Both the position numbers and the translations under genes were made by a program. Below are positions 7,524 through 14,022 of a stretch of DNA of 14,022 bases, in pieces; positions within the stretch are counted from its first letter, which is position 1, and every line of letters begins with the position of its first letter. The stretch is from an uncultured Angelakisella sp. (GTDB taxonomy: Bacteria; Bacillota; Clostridia; Oscillospirales; Ruminococcaceae), in assembly GCA_910585535.1 (NCBI GenBank), contig CAJUFK010000090.1, positions 1 to 14,022 of the forward strand. Direction: 5' to 3'. The notes under the pieces are model-generated. The model ran no database searches. It saw only the letters and a program-made list of their open reading frames with translations, and was not told the DNA's origin.

Positions 7524-7552
7524 ATTATAACTTTTTCGGCCGCTGTTGTCAA
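7524..7552 (-). promoter_or_regulatory. Perfect-consensus SigA promoter for the giant surface gene and srtB
   Basis: On the minus strand TTGACA (7552-7547), a 17-base spacer, then TATAAT (7529-7524): both hexamers and the spacing match the SigA consensus exactly. The start point would be near 7517, giving a leader of about 75 nt that ends in GAGGAGG before the ATG at 7443. A GATAC/GTATC inverted repeat (7499-7503/7516-7520) lies at the expected start of the transcript and could be an operator or a 5' hairpin. The fliS terminator lies just upstream, so this looks like an independent, strongly transcribed unit. Confidence 0.88.
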
Positions 7553-7630
7553 AACCAAAGGGCAAAAAACTAGGAAAATACTACAGGCCGTCACCGTCTT
7601 GCCCCGGTCAACAACACGCCGCCACAAAGG

Positions 7631-7685
7631 AAAGCCCGCCGCCAGCCTCCGCCCTTTCCTCGGGCAAAGGCGGCGGCGGGGCTTT
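7631..7685 (-). terminator. Rho-independent terminator after fliS
   Basis: Directly after the fliS stop, AAAGCCCCGCCGCC pairs with GGCGGCGGGCTTT (plus-strand arms 7631-7643 and 7672-7685, one bulged G), followed on the minus strand by the weak T-rich run TTTCCTTTG. It should end the fliD-fliS transcript before the giant-gene promoter. Confidence 0.8.
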
Positions 7686-7687
7686 GT

Positions 7688-8104
7688 CTACTTTTGGGCG
7701 GGGGCTGCCGCCGGCGCAGGGGCCCCGGAGGCCCCGCTGCGGTTGTTCTTGTCCGCCTGGGCGAAGGTCTCCCGCAGCTCCACGATCATAGGAAGCACCT
7801 CGTCGATGGGCTCGTTGTCCTTGTGGATGTTGGCCTCCACCAGCCGCCGCAGAAAGTAATCATACAAGGCGCTGAGGCTCCCGGAGATCTCGTACTGGAA
7901 ATCCAGGGTCTGGTTCAGGTAGGTGATGATGCGCTGCGCCTTTTTCAGGGCGGCATTGGCCCCCGGATAATCCTTATCCAGGTTGAACTGCCGGACAGCG
8001 TTCAGCTGGGTAATCACCTCGTCATAAAGCTTCAGGAGCATCTCCCCCGGGGTCATGGTCATTACCGATTGCTGCTGGTACTTCTGGTAAGGGTTTACAG
8101 GCAT
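7688..8104 (-). CDS. fliS: Flagellin export chaperone FliS
   Basis: 138 residues. FliS is a cytoplasmic helical chaperone that binds the C-terminus of flagellin, blocks early polymerisation and delivers it to the export gate. NPYQKYQQQSVMTMTPGEML (residues 4-23) is the strongly conserved FliS N-terminus ('YxxxxvxtasPgeLilmLYdgai'), and LLKLYDEVITQLNAV and LSALYDYFLRRLVEAN are its helix signatures. The last 20 or so residues are Ala/Pro-rich (SGASGAPAPAAAPAQK), an extension beyond the usual core. AAAAGGAGT precedes the ATG at 8104. It begins 13 bp after fliD, the normal fliD-fliS order; fliT is not present. Confidence 0.96.
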   Translation of the reverse strand: MPVNPYQKYQQQSVMTMTPGEMLLKLYDEVITQLNAVRQFNLDKDYPGANAALKKAQRIITYLNQTLDFQYEISGSLSALYDYFLRRLVEANIHKDNEPIDEVLPMIVELRETFAQADKNNRSGASGAPAPAAAPAQK

Positions 8105-8117
8105 CTTTTTACTCCTT

Positions 8118-11018
8118 TTAGCCGCCCATCATCTGGGCCAGATACGAACTCTGGGCGTTCATGTTGGAGATCATCTGCTCCATGGTGTTAAACTGGTTCC
8201 AGTACCGGGTCTTTTCCGCCTCGTAGGTGCGCTTCAGGGCGGCGATCTTTTCGTCCAGGGATTTCAGCTGGTCGTAGATGGAGTTGTTCTTTTCGGTGCT
8301 GCCTCCCTTGACGCCGGCCAGCTGGACCAGGGTGCCGGGGCTGCCGCCGGTGGTGTTGGCGGTGGATTTCAGGATGGTGTTCAGCTTGGTTCCCAGGCCG
8401 TCCTCCGGGTCGGTGAACAGCTTCATCACGTTGGTGGGGTCGGTCTCCAGCAGCTGGCGGAGCCGGGCCTCCCCGTCGGTGGTAAAGGTCAGCTGGCCCT
8501 TGGTCTCCCAGGCGCCGGTCTCAATACCCAGCTCGTAAAGGGCGTAGCCGCCGTTGGCCGGCTTTTCGTACAGAACGGTACGCATCTGCTGGAGGAAGGT
8601 CTGCAGGGTGCTGTCCCGGTGCAGGAGCCCCTCCTTGGCCTTCTCCTCCCACAGCTCGATCTCCCGCTCGCTCATCTCCTTCTTCTGGTCGGCGGTGAGG
8701 GGCGCGTAATCCCGGTAGCTGGTGTCCTCGTCCAGGTAGTCGTTGATGGTCTTGATGAGCTTGTTGTACTCATCCATGAAGCCCTTGATGCCGTCCATGA
8801 TCTGGTCGGTGTTCTGGCTGACCTCCACCTTGGCGGCGGTGCCGGTAAACACCTTCATCTGATTCCCCACCTGGACCAGCTTGGCATTGTCCGCAATGGC
8901 GTTGCCCTCGGCGTCCTCCAGGGTGATGTCGGTGATCTCGGTGGTGGTTGTCACGCCGTCCACCGTTACGTCCTTGTAGAACTTCCCGTCCTTGAAATAC
9001 TCCCCCGCCTGGAGGGTGTAGGCCGCTCCGTTCCGCTTCATCACCACATCGGAATACTCCCCGGTGATGTCGGTGACGTCGTAGTTGATGCCGTTGATGG
9101 AGAAGTTGTTGCTGCCGCGCTCGGTAAGCTCCCCATCCACAACGACGATGGCGTTCTGGCCTTCCACCATAACGGGCTTTTCCCCATTGGGGTCTGTCCC
9201 CTCGGCGGTGAAGCCCTCCACCCCAAAGACCTCCTTCATGGCGGCCATTGCGTCGGCGTCGGTGGGATTCAGGCTCTTCTCCAGGGTGATCCGGCCGTCC
9301 TCATAGGAATAGAGGCCGCCGCTCTTGGTCTTAAGGTCGGAAAGCTTGGTGTCCTCATCCAGGAGGTTCCCGCTTTCGTCGTACAGCTTGATTCCCAGAT
9401 CCTTCAGGGTGGTTTCCCCGGTGGCTTCCCGGATGATCTTCCCATCCTCGAAGGAGTACAGGCCGCCGCTCTTCTGGCTCAGCTCGGAAAGCTTGGTTTT
9501 CTCGTCCAGCTCCTTGCCGTTTTTGTCCAGCAGCTTGAGGCCAAGGTCTTTCAGGGTTGTGTCCCCCTTCAGTTCCTTGTCCCCGGTATCCACCGGATAG
9601 GTCAGGACCTTGGTTGTTATGGTCTTGCCGTTTGGTGCGGTACCCGCCCCAAAGAAAGCGTTGAGAAGGTTCCCCTCCTGCTGGCTGAGGTTAATCTGCT
9701 TGCCGGAGCCGGACTCGGTGGCCTCCAGAACAAAGGTGTCGCTTTGGGACCGGTAGACCATCCGCACCCCGGCGCTGCTGGCGTTGACCTTTTCCAGCAC
9801 GTCGCCGATGGTGTCGTTTTCGGTAAAATGGAATTCCTCCCCGTTGATGGTAAAGCGGAAGGATCCGCCCTGGAGCTGGGTCTTAAGGGACAGCTCCCCC
9901 AGCTTGGTGCCCAGGCCCACCCGGTTGGACTGGCCGTTTTTCATCCCCACGACAGCCAGAGCATCGGAGGCGCCGCTTACGGATACCTTGCGGCCTGCGG
10001 AGACCTCCAGGGCGAAGCCGCCGTTTGCGTCGCTTTTTACCAGGATCTGGCCCTTGCCGTGGGCCTTGTCCAGGGCGGTCTGGAGGGCATCCTGGAGCTT
10101 GGTCTCGTCCACCTGGCCGCCGTTCATCAGGTCCCGAAGGTCCAGGGTGACCGTCTTTTTCAGGTCGTCCAGGGCCACGGTGAACTCCAGCTTGGGGACG
10201 TCGTCCACCTTGCCGGAGAGGGCGGTGGTCTGGGCGCTGGGTTTGGAGACGGGCCGGGTGGAGGTGGTAAGGCCCAGCTTTTTCAGGCCCAGGCTGCCGG
10301 AGGACGTGTCAATGGTCACAGTCTCCCGCTTCTCCCCCTCGGTGGTCAGGGCCATATTGCCGTCCTTCACCGAGACCTTGACGCCGGTGTCCTTGAAAGC
10401 GTCGGCAAGTTTCGCCTGGATGGCGGCGTCACGCTGGACGGTGGAATCGTATTTCTTAAAGCTGCCGTCGCTGTTGACGAAGAGGTCCCGGAGGTTTACC
10501 GAAACATCCTTGGCCCCCACCTTAAACTTGACGGTGTAGTCCGCATCGGTCCCCTGCTGCTGCTTCACCAGCTCCTCCAGGGCGGCCTTGTCGGCTTTGC
10601 CCAAAAGGGCGCCGCTGACAGCCCCGCCGGAGGAAAGGCTGGTCTTGGTGGCCAGGCGGAGGACCTCCAGGGTGCTGGAGCCGGTGGCCGCAGACGAGGT
10701 GGCGGTGGCCTTAAAGGCGGAGGAGGAGGTCACGGCGCTCATGGCATTGAAGAAGCTTTCGCTCATCAGGTTGGAGCTGGAGGAATAGCTGAAGAACTTG
10801 GTCTGGAAGGCGTTGATCTGGGTGATAAGATCCCGGTAGATCTCCTGCTTCCACTCCAGCTGCTGCTTGATGGCCTCCTGCTTGTCGATTTTGGACTGGG
10901 TGCCGGAAAGGAGCTGCTCCACCATGCTTTCGGTGTCCACACCGGAAGCCAGGCCGGAGAAGCCCTTGTTGCTGCTGGCTCTGTTGACGTAGGAACTGCT
11001 TGCTGCGTTGACCGCCAT
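8118..11018 (-). CDS. fliD: Flagellar filament cap protein FliD (hook-associated protein 2), extra-long
   Basis: 966 residues, against roughly 450-700 in most bacteria. FliD forms the cap at the filament tip that helps exported flagellin fold and insert. The N-terminal FliD domain is clear (GLASGVDTESMVEQLLSGTQ at 22-41, then a coiled coil to about 75). A flagellin-IN-type segment lies at about 386-445 (FRFTINGEEFHFTENDTIGD). The C-terminal FliD domain runs from about 618 to 960 (QIMDGIKGFMDEYNKLIKTI, WEEKAKEGLLHRDSTL, then a terminal coiled coil). The additional length is in the middle, including a tandem 49-residue duplication at 485-582. This middle part is normally surface-exposed and variable, so it may carry adhesion or antigenic variation (inference). 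TGGAGG precedes the ATG at 11018. fliS follows 13 bp later. Confidence 0.96.
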   Translation of the reverse strand: MAVNAASSSYVNRASSNKGFSGLASGVDTESMVEQLLSGTQSKIDKQEAIKQQLEWKQEIYRDLITQINAFQTKFFSYSSSSNLMSESFFNAMSAVTSSSAFKATATSSAATGSSTLEVLRLATKTSLSSGGAVSGALLGKADKAALEELVKQQQGTDADYTVKFKVGAKDVSVNLRDLFVNSDGSFKKYDSTVQRDAAIQAKLADAFKDTGVKVSVKDGNMALTTEGEKRETVTIDTSSGSLGLKKLGLTTSTRPVSKPSAQTTALSGKVDDVPKLEFTVALDDLKKTVTLDLRDLMNGGQVDETKLQDALQTALDKAHGKGQILVKSDANGGFALEVSAGRKVSVSGASDALAVVGMKNGQSNRVGLGTKLGELSLKTQLQGGSFRFTINGEEFHFTENDTIGDVLEKVNASSAGVRMVYRSQSDTFVLEATESGSGKQINLSQQEGNLLNAFFGAGTAPNGKTITTKVLTYPVDTGDKELKGDTTLKDLGLKLLDKNGKELDEKTKLSELSQKSGGLYSFEDGKIIREATGETTLKDLGIKLYDESGNLLDEDTKLSDLKTKSGGLYSYEDGRITLEKSLNPTDADAMAAMKEVFGVEGFTAEGTDPNGEKPVMVEGQNAIVVVDGELTERGSNNFSINGINYDVTDITGEYSDVVMKRNGAAYTLQAGEYFKDGKFYKDVTVDGVTTTTEITDITLEDAEGNAIADNAKLVQVGNQMKVFTGTAAKVEVSQNTDQIMDGIKGFMDEYNKLIKTINDYLDEDTSYRDYAPLTADQKKEMSEREIELWEEKAKEGLLHRDSTLQTFLQQMRTVLYEKPANGGYALYELGIETGAWETKGQLTFTTDGEARLRQLLETDPTNVMKLFTDPEDGLGTKLNTILKSTANTTGGSPGTLVQLAGVKGGSTEKNNSIYDQLKSLDEKIAALKRTYEAEKTRYWNQFNTMEQMISNMNAQSSYLAQMMGG
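9273..9566 (-). repeat. Tandem 147-bp (49-residue) in-frame duplication in fliD
   Basis: Unit 1 is residues 485-533 (9566-9420) and unit 2 is residues 534-582 (9419-9273), with no gap. They share TTLKDLG, DE.TKLS, KSGGLYS and EDG; I count 32 identical residues of 49. The unit does not match any FliD domain I know. Confidence 0.85.
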
Positions 11019-11080
11019 ATCTATCTGCCTCCATTTCTGGGTATGTTGTCCTTTTTCAAGGAAATAAAAATGCCGGTTTT

Positions 11081-11108
11081 GTTCCCCCTTGCGGGGGGCG
11101 CCGGGAAC
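11081..11108 (-). other. GC-rich hairpin in the fliD leader
   Basis: On the minus strand CCCCC-GCAA-GGGGG (arms 11093-11097 and 11084-11088) forms a stem with a GNRA-type tetraloop, flanked by competing GTTCCC/GGGAAC arms. It lies between the possible SigD -10 and the fliD ribosome binding site. No T run follows, so it is not a simple terminator. Confidence 0.45.
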
Positions 11109-11126
11109 GAATCTTTACATTTAAGA

Positions 11127-11134
11127 TTATCGGC
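11127..11134 (-). promoter_or_regulatory. Possible flagellar sigma-28 (SigD/FliA) -10 element of fliD
   Basis: The minus strand reads GCCGATAA, an exact match to the sigma-28 -10 consensus, about 110 bp upstream of the fliD start and downstream of the rny terminator. The -35 position 15-16 bases upstream reads TTTG/CTTT and not TAAA, so only half the promoter is convincing. Class III genes such as fliD are typical sigma-28 targets, which supports the call. Confidence 0.5.
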
Positions 11135-11188
11135 CCATTTTCCCCGAACCAAAGCGTCCGGCCCCTGCTCCCCGGAAAAGTTCCTGTG

Positions 11189-11217
11189 AAAAAGGACCGC
11201 CCTTGGGGGGCGGCCCT
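11189..11217 (-). terminator. Rho-independent terminator after rny
   Basis: Six bases after the rny stop the minus strand reads AGGGCCGCCC, a CCCAA loop, GGGCGGTCCT and then TTTT. That is a 10-bp stem with one G-U pair and a T run, a textbook intrinsic terminator separating rny from fliD. Confidence 0.93.
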
Positions 11218-11222
11218 GTCGT

Positions 11223-12779
11223 TTATTTTGCGTATTCGATGGCTCGGGTCTCCCGGATCAGATGCACCTTGATCTGGCCGGGGTACTCCATTTCGCTTTC
11301 AATCTTGGCGACGATCTCCCGGGCGGTGATGACCATTTGGTCGTCGTTGATGACCTCGGGCTTAAGGATGACCCGAATCTCCCGGCCGGCCTGGATAGCG
11401 TAGCACTTGTCCACTCCGTTGAAGGACTTGGCGATCTCCTCCAGCTTCTCCAGGCGCTTGATGTAGTTCTCCAGGTTCTCCCGGCGCGCCCCGGGACGGG
11501 CCGCCGAAATGGCGTCCGCCGCCTGGACCAGGCAGGCCACCACGGTGCGGGGCTCCACGTCGTTGTGGTGGGCCTCGATGGCATGGATGACCTCGGCGGA
11601 TTCCTTATACTTCCGGGCCAGGTCCACGCCAATGGCCACATGGGAGCCTTCGATCTCGTGGGTAAGGGCCTTGCCGATGTCGTGGAGGAGTCCCGCCCGG
11701 CGTGCGGTGACAGTATCCAGGCCCAGCTCCGCCGCCATAACGCTGGCTAGCTGGGAGACTTCGATGGAGTGGTTCAGTACGTTCTGGCCGTAGCTGGTGC
11801 GGTAGCGCATCCGGCCCAAAAGGCGCATCAGCTCCGGGTGGACGCTGTGGACGCCGGTTTCGATAACCGCCCGCTCCCCGTCCTGGCGGATCTTCTGGTC
11901 CACCTCCCGGCGGGCCTTCTCCACCATCTCCTCGATTTTGGCGGGATGGATCCGGCCGTCCTGGATCAGCTTTTCCAGGGCGATCCGGGCCACCTCCCGT
12001 TTTACGGGGTCGTGGCTGGAAAGGGTGATGGCCTCCGGGGTATCGTCGATGATAAGATCCACCCCGGTCAGGGTTTCCAGGGCCCGGATATTCCGGCCCT
12101 CCCGGCCGATGATGCGGCCCTTCATCTCATCCCCGGGCAGGGGGACGGCGGAGACGGTGACCTCGGCAACATGGTCGGCGGCGCACCGCTGGATGGCCAT
12201 AGAGATGATCTCCCGGGCCCGGTGGTCGGCCTCCTCTTTAAGGTGCTGCTCATATTGGGTAATTTTCAGCGCCTTCTCGTGGGCCAATTCTCCGTCCAAA
12301 AGGGTGAGGAGGTGGGCCTTGGCCTGTTCCTCGGTAAAGCCGGAGATCTCCTGAAGCTTTTCGTACTGGCGAACCTTCTCCTGTTCCGCCTCCTGGAGGC
12401 GGTTGGCCGCTTCCTGGAGCTTCTGCTGGAGGGCCTCCTCCTTCTTCTCCATGTTCTCCGCCTTGCGGTCCAGATTTTCTTCCTTCTGCTGGATGCGGCG
12501 CTCCTGGCGCTGCACCTCACTGCGCCGCTCCTTAAGCTCCTTTTCGGCGTCGTTCTTCATCTTGTAAATCTCGTCCTTGGCCTCCAGGAGCGCTTCTTTT
12601 TTCTTGGTCTCGGAAATTTTGATGGCGTCGCTCACCAGCCGCTTTGCTTCCTCCTCGGCGGAGCCAAGTTCCGCTTCAGCGACCTTCATTCTATACTGAA
12701 CGCCTACGAAAAAGGCGATAACAGCACCAACAAGGAACGAAACCAAGCCGCACACGATCATGCCCAGATAATTTTCCAT
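11223..12779 (-). CDS. rny: Ribonuclease Y
   Basis: 518 residues, the usual length. RNase Y is the membrane-bound endoribonuclease that starts mRNA decay in many Firmicutes. The order is: one N-terminal membrane helix (about 5-27), a long charged coiled coil (about 30-195), a KH RNA-binding domain with the GREGRN loop (225-230, in RIIGREGRNIRALETLTGVD), then an HD domain with NHSIEVSQ (His337), LLHDIGKA (His366-Asp367) and EAHHND (402-407), and the family's C-terminal tail ending in RAIEYAK. All metal-binding HD residues I can place are present. AAGGAGGAG precedes the ATG at 12779 with a rather long 12-base spacing. It is a single-gene unit with its own promoter (13067-13039), a long leader and a terminator. 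Confidence 0.97.
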   Translation of the reverse strand: MENYLGMIVCGLVSFLVGAVIAFFVGVQYRMKVAEAELGSAEEEAKRLVSDAIKISETKKKEALLEAKDEIYKMKNDAEKELKERRSEVQRQERRIQQKEENLDRKAENMEKKEEALQQKLQEAANRLQEAEQEKVRQYEKLQEISGFTEEQAKAHLLTLLDGELAHEKALKITQYEQHLKEEADHRAREIISMAIQRCAADHVAEVTVSAVPLPGDEMKGRIIGREGRNIRALETLTGVDLIIDDTPEAITLSSHDPVKREVARIALEKLIQDGRIHPAKIEEMVEKARREVDQKIRQDGERAVIETGVHSVHPELMRLLGRMRYRTSYGQNVLNHSIEVSQLASVMAAELGLDTVTARRAGLLHDIGKALTHEIEGSHVAIGVDLARKYKESAEVIHAIEAHHNDVEPRTVVACLVQAADAISAARPGARRENLENYIKRLEKLEEIAKSFNGVDKCYAIQAGREIRVILKPEVINDDQMVITAREIVAKIESEMEYPGQIKVHLIRETRAIEYAK

Positions 12780-13032
12780 CTGTCGCTAATACTCCTCCTT
12801 CTGCTAAGATTCGGCGGTGGCAGGGGGACCCGGAAAGGGGTCGAGGGCACAACGGGAAACACCGCCGGGGGCGATGGTAAAAAAGTGTAGTATTTATAAT
12901 GGAAGAGGGTGAAACGCTCTCCCCCGCGCGGACACCTCGCCAAGGAGGGATCGGCGCAAACGGAATAAATTTTTACCGCCGGGCAGGAAACTTTCCTGCC
13001 CCGAAACGATAAAAAAACATCATATAAATACA
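12780..13032 (-). promoter_or_regulatory. Long structured 5' leader of rny
   Basis: If transcription starts near 13032, the leader is about 250 nt. It contains a nearly perfect palindromic hairpin GGGCAGGAAA/TTTCCTGCCC (12981-12990/12992-13001). It also contains an 8-bp stem CGGCGGTG/CACCGCCG (12812-12819/12860-12867) enclosing a second GACCC/GGGTC hairpin (12827-12831/12838-12842) and ending 11 bases before the ribosome binding site. No known riboswitch class was recognised. By analogy with the self-regulated leader of RNase E in E. coli, it may adjust RNase Y levels; that is inference. Confidence 0.5.
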
Positions 13033-13038
13033 GCTATT

Positions 13039-13067
13039 ATTTTACGGCCATATGACCAAATTGTCAA
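13039..13067 (-). promoter_or_regulatory. SigA promoter of rny
   Basis: The minus strand carries TTGACA (13067-13062), a 17-base spacer and TAAAAT (13044-13039): a perfect -35 and a five-of-six -10 at ideal spacing, facing rny. The expected start is near 13032. Confidence 0.85.
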
Positions 13068-13089
13068 GAAGTTTTTACGACTGTCCCAA

Positions 13090-13149
13090 CCCAGACGGAC
13101 CAAAAATTACCCGCCGGGTTTCATTCCAGGGTTTGGTCCGTTGACTGGG
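13090..13149. repeat. 60-nt inverted repeat upstream of the rny promoter
   Basis: ACGGACCAAA (13095-13104) pairs perfectly with TTTGGTCCGT (13132-13141). The pairing resumes outside a three-base bulge as CCCAG/CTGGG (13090-13094/13145-13149). A small ACCC/GGGT hairpin lies in the loop (13109-13119). It sits in the non-coding space between two divergent promoters. Neither strand shows a T run that would make it a terminator. Confidence 0.6.
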
Positions 13150-13255
13150 CCAGCTTCGTGCAGGGGAACTGTTAGGTTCTGCGTCTGATTGCTTATGTTG
13201 TGCGTTTCGTTTGGCTGTGGCCCTTTGGGCGTCCCATCTCCCCCTTGCCCCCCTG

Positions 13256-13264
13256 TGATATAAT
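13256..13264 (+). promoter_or_regulatory. Extended -10 promoter of the HAD phosphatase gene
   Basis: The plus strand reads TGA-TATAAT, an extended -10 with a perfect hexamer (13259-13264). The -35 position 17 bases upstream (ATCTCC) does not match, as is usual for extended -10 promoters. The start would be near 13271, 25 nt before the ATG. Confidence 0.72.
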
Positions 13265-13295
13265 GGAAGCATCATACATATTGAGGTGATCTTTT

Positions 13296-13955
13296 ATGAA
13301 ACCCGTCCTTCTCTTTGACCTGGATGGCACCCTGCTGGATTCCCTGGCGGATATTACCCGCTGCGGCAATGAAGCCCTGGCCCTTTTGGGCCTGCCCCTG
13401 CATACCCAGAAGGAGTACCAAGGCTATATCGGCAACGGCGCCCGGCTCTTGGTCCAGCGAATGCTTGCCCCAAAAGACCGCCCCGCCTACGAAGAGCAGG
13501 TCTACGCCAACTATATGCGGATCTACGAAGGCCTCTGCGCCCAGGGCTGCAACCCCTTCCCCGGCGTTCTGGATATGCTCCGCACCCTGCAAAAGGCAGG
13601 CTTCCTGACGGCGGTCATCTCCAATAAGCCGGACAGCCAAACCCGGCTGGTTTGGGAAAGCACCTTCGGCAATACCTTGGACCTGGCCCAGGGGCAGCTG
13701 GAGGGCGTCCCCACCAAGCCGGATCCCGCCGGTCCCCGGGAGGTCCTCCGCCGTCTGGACGGGGTCTGCGCCGCTTATATCGGGGATTCGGAGGTGGATA
13801 TGCAGACCGGCAAAAACTGCGGCTTTTATACCATCGGGGTCACCTGGGGGATGAAGCCCCGGGAGATGCTGCTGGAAAACGGCGCCGACGCCCTGGCGGA
13901 TTCGGTGGAGGAGCTGGCGGCGCTGCTCCGGCTGCGGCTTTTGAAAGAAGAATAG
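13296..13955 (+). CDS. HAD-family hydrolase, phosphoglycolate phosphatase (Gph)-like
   Basis: 219 residues, typical for the subfamily. This is a cytoplasmic, Mg2+-dependent phosphatase using an aspartyl-phosphate intermediate. All four HAD motifs are present: FDLDGTLLDS with nucleophile Asp8 and acid/base Asp10; motif II in VISNKP (Ser109); motif III Lys141 in TKPDP; motif IV GDSEVD (Asp164, Asp168). The helical cap between about 15 and 85 is the Gph-type C1 cap, with YIGNGARLLVQRML matching the 'xxGxGxxxLv' block. The substrate cannot be told from sequence: phosphoglycolate, pyrophosphate or a sugar phosphate are all possible. GAGGTGAT precedes the ATG at 13296. It is divergent from rny and the only convincing plus-strand gene. 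Confidence 0.93.
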   Translation: MKPVLLFDLDGTLLDSLADITRCGNEALALLGLPLHTQKEYQGYIGNGARLLVQRMLAPKDRPAYEEQVYANYMRIYEGLCAQGCNPFPGVLDMLRTLQKAGFLTAVISNKPDSQTRLVWESTFGNTLDLAQGQLEGVPTKPDPAGPREVLRRLDGVCAAYIGDSEVDMQTGKNCGFYTIGVTWGMKPREMLLENGADALADSVEELAALLRLRLLKEE

Positions 13956-13980
13956 CTGGCCCGAGCTGCAGGGCTTACGC

Positions 13981-14022
13981 ATGAAGAGAGCGAAGAACAT
14001 CGGCAAGGAAAGCATCATCATA
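13981..14022 (+). CDS. Possible start of a further gene, cut by the window edge
   Basis: An ATG at 13981, 25 bp after the HAD gene stop, opens 14 codons reading MKRAKNIGKESIII to the edge. The basic start followed by hydrophobic residues could be a membrane or export N-terminus. The upstream GCAGGG is a poor ribosome binding site and 14 codons are too few to judge, so this is only a placeholder. Confidence 0.2.
   Translation, partial: MKRAKNIGKESIII

Noticed and set aside
2752..7530. Three long plus-strand open frames (645, 396 and 495 codons) opposite the giant surface gene
   Set aside because: They are antisense shadows of a GC-rich gene: Gly/Val/Leu-rich, with no domain, no ribosome binding sites and no promoter, while the minus-strand protein has a signal peptide and repeat domains.
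7433..7627. 64-codon minus-strand frame across the promoter of the giant gene
   Set aside because: It overlaps the SigA promoter, leader and fliS terminator, has no ribosome binding site and no family resemblance.
8619..11189. Open reading frame of 856 codons on the plus strand, opposite fliD
   Set aside because: It mirrors the codon bias of fliD on the other strand, its translation is low-complexity Gly/Leu/Val/His-rich with no family motif, and fliD is certain.
12895..12900. TATAAT on the plus strand within the rny leader
   Set aside because: The hexamer 17 bases upstream (CGATGG) does not resemble a -35, there is no TG extension, and no plus-strand gene starts nearby.
13272..14021. 249-codon minus-strand frame opposite the HAD phosphatase gene
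   Set aside because: The plus-strand gene has all four HAD motifs, a promoter and a ribosome binding site; the opposite frame is a shadow.

Overview
The window looks like chromosome of a GC-rich, motile, gut-type Firmicute, most likely an Oscillospirales (clostridial) bacterium. The reasons are flagellar genes with Firmicute-style proteins, RNase Y, a class B sortase, a ComFB protein, strong GGAGG ribosome binding sites and consensus SigA promoters. The genus cannot be fixed from sequence alone. Everything from base 1 to about 13070 is transcribed leftward (minus strand). Only the last gene (13296-13955) is on the plus strand.

In transcription order on the minus strand: rny (RNase Y, 12779-11223) has a consensus promoter, a roughly 250-nt structured leader and a clear terminator. 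Next come fliD (filament cap, unusually long at 966 residues, with a tandem 49-residue duplication) and fliS (flagellin chaperone), followed by a terminator. A surface module follows from a perfect TTGACA-N17-TATAAT promoter: a secreted 1606-residue protein with six cadherin-like beta-sandwich repeats, overlapping by ATGA a class B sortase gene. After an 80-nt hairpin element come the flagellar rod genes flgB and flgC, a small soluble protein that resembles the cytoplasmic loop of the stator protein MotA, and the start of a comFB-family gene cut by the left edge.

fliD/fliS and flgB/flgC belong to flagellar assembly. The two small genes after flgC could modulate the motor: one keeps MotA's FliG-facing charged positions without membrane helices, and ComFB-family proteins have been reported as cyclic dinucleotide receptors. 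This pair is the best candidate for an undescribed system here. The second is the sortase pair: the giant protein ends in NPDTG, a class B-type sorting motif, only six residues before its stop and without the usual membrane anchor, while the sortase ribosome binding site is written into those last codons. The divergent region between rny and the HAD phosphatase gene (12780-13295) holds promoters, leader hairpins and a 60-nt inverted repeat. No tRNA, rRNA, CRISPR array or insertion sequence was seen.
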